A DNA stretch of 64,000 nt from Allobosea lupini. Its GTDB lineage: Bacteria; Pseudomonadota; Alphaproteobacteria; Rhizobiales; Beijerinckiaceae. The DNA lies in NCBI RefSeq assembly GCF_900109525.1, contig NZ_FOAN01000001.1, positions 992,001-1,056,000 on the forward strand. The letters are read 5' to 3'. Every line of letters begins with the position of its first letter. The stretch's first letter is position 1. The position numbers and the translations under genes were made by a program. Below, piece after piece: positions 62,982 through 64,000 of the stretch. Under the pieces are notes generated by a model, which was not told the DNA's origin, made no database searches, and worked only from the letters and a program-made list of their open reading frames with translations.

Positions 62982-63234
62982 TTTGGAGCCTCGGTGCGGC
63001 CGGAGCTTCGCTGTGCGCCAAGCTCCGGCCCAGCCGCTGTCGAAAGCCGGCAGCGGCGCGAGGACCCGCGGCTCATCGAAGCGTTCGCGCAAACCCACGC
63101 CCGATACCCTGCCGAGCGGGCACTGCATCACGGCGATTTGTGCGTGTGCGAAGATAGAGAACGGCAGATCGTTCTTGCAGCGAGGCGGCATGTTGGCGGC
63201 GGCAGACATCTTCGCCGCAAACAAGGGGACCGCC

Positions 63235-64000
63235 ATGAAGCGCCTACTCGCCGCTGCCCTTCTCTGCGCCTCAGCGACACTCGCGCAGGCCCAGGCTCAG
63301 AAATCCACCCTGTCCATCGTCAAGAGCCGCGGCGAACTGATCTGCGGCGTCAGTCCAGGACTCGCCGGCTTCGGCCTGCCGGACGAGAAGGGCGAATGGC
63401 ATGGCCTCGACGTCGACCTCTGCCGCGCCATCTCGGCTGCCGTCTTCAACGATCCGAAGAAGGTGAAGTTCACGCCGCTCTCGTCCAAGGACCGCTTCAC
63501 CGCGCTCCAGTCAGGCGAGGTCGACCTCCTGTCGCGCACCAGCACCTGGACGATGGCGCGCGACACCTCGCTCGGCCTGGCCTTCGCCGGCGTCAACTAC
63601 TATGACGGCCAGGCCTTCCTGGTTCAGAAGAAGCTCGGCGTCGATTCCGCGCTCAAGCTCAACGGCGCGTCGATCTGCCTGCAGCAGGGCACGACGACCG
63701 AGCTCAACGTCGCCGACTATTTCCGCCAGAACAACATCAAGTACGAGCCGGTCACCTTCGACAAGGGCGACGAGGCGATCAAGGCCTTCGAATCCGGACG
63801 CTGCGACGCCCTCACCGACGATTCCTCGGCGCTCTACGCGCTCAAGCTCAAGCTGGTGAAGCCGGACGATGCGATCGTCCTGCCCGAGCTGATCTCGAAG
63901 GAGCCGCTCGGGCCGGTGGTGCGCAGCGCCGACCACGACTGGTTCAACCTGGTGAAATGGGTGCATTTCGCCATGGTGAACGCCGAAGAGCTCGGCGTGA
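63235..64000 (+). CDS. Amino acid ABC transporter substrate-binding protein (AapJ-like), 3' end beyond window
   Basis: This is a periplasmic SBP_bac_3 protein of the general L-amino-acid (AapJ/BztA) type; about 255 residues are visible before the window ends. ATG 63235 gives MKRLLAAALLCASATLAQAQ, a clear signal peptide, and AAGGGGAC precedes it. The mature part begins LSIVKSRGELICGVSPGLAG, then WHGLDVDLCRAISAAVF, RFTALQSGEVDLLSRTSTWT and GRCDALTDDSSALYALKLKL, close to the AapJ pattern. It is probably the first gene of an aapJQMP-like importer operon continuing to the right. The 253 bases before it hold no recognised gene. Confidence 0.9.
   Translation, partial: MKRLLAAALLCASATLAQAQAQKSTLSIVKSRGELICGVSPGLAGFGLPDEKGEWHGLDVDLCRAISAAVFNDPKKVKFTPLSSKDRFTALQSGEVDLLSRTSTWTMARDTSLGLAFAGVNYYDGQAFLVQKKLGVDSALKLNGASICLQQGTTTELNVADYFRQNNIKYEPVTFDKGDEAIKAFESGRCDALTDDSSALYALKLKLVKPDDAIVLPELISKEPLGPVVRSADHDWFNLVKWVHFAMVNAEELGV

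Overview
The window is GC-rich (mid-60s percent by eye), densely coded DNA that looks like a chromosomal catabolic region of an alphaproteobacterium, most likely a Hyphomicrobiales soil bacterium of the Bosea/Methylobacterium/Bradyrhizobium kind. The clues are the gene families (DUF2161 nuclease-like protein, AapJ-like binding protein, DUF3108 protein, GlxA-type regulators, split biotin carboxylase), the codon bias, and a short TAGAGCA-ended palindromic intergenic element of a type familiar from that order. No rRNA, tRNA, CRISPR array, prophage or intact insertion sequence was seen.

Layout. 0-2.7 kb: an MFS transporter (cut by the window edge), a LigI-like amidohydrolase and an internally deleted FAD oxidase, overlapping as one operon. 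2.7-7.4 kb: a DUF3108 protein, then a divergent ATP-grasp/GNAT pair lying between two direct copies of a roughly 250-base repeat, then AT-rich spacer. 7.4-10.8 kb: a chemoreceptor and a Crp/Fnr regulator of visibly lower GC. 10.9-17.4 kb: an RND efflux operon (hydrolase-like protein, adaptor, permease) with a divergent LysR gene. 17.5-21 kb: an amidase, pyrC and pyrE.

21-43.4 kb is the most interesting part. On the minus strand nine genes form a branched-chain-type ABC importer operon that also holds two acyl-CoA ligases, an enoyl-CoA hydratase and a signal-less binding protein. Next to it is a full acyclic-terpene-utilisation (Atu-like) set: TetR regulator, SDR, acyl-CoA dehydrogenase, enoyl-CoA hydratase, AtuA, biotin carboxylase, biotin carrier and carboxyltransferase. 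A near-perfect 17-base palindrome (consensus AATGAATNNNATTCATT) lies at the promoters of the importer operon, of the TetR gene and of the enoyl-hydratase/AtuA/carboxylase operon. I infer one AtuR-like regulon in which substrate uptake and CoA activation are co-controlled with geranyl-CoA-carboxylase-type degradation of branched isoprenoid acids.

43.7-49.5 kb: a Na/Pi cotransporter-family protein, a LysR-SDR-tautomerase group, a second nitronate monooxygenase and a DUF2161 protein. 49.5-64 kb: a one-carbon and amino-acid region. A GlxA/GbdR-like regulator heads a polar-amino-acid ABC importer operon that ends in a two-subunit FAD oxidoreductase. Divergent from it is the heterotetrameric sarcosine oxidase operon soxBDAG followed by purU, which handles the formyl-tetrahydrofolate side of the one-carbon pool. 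The window ends inside an AapJ-like binding protein gene.
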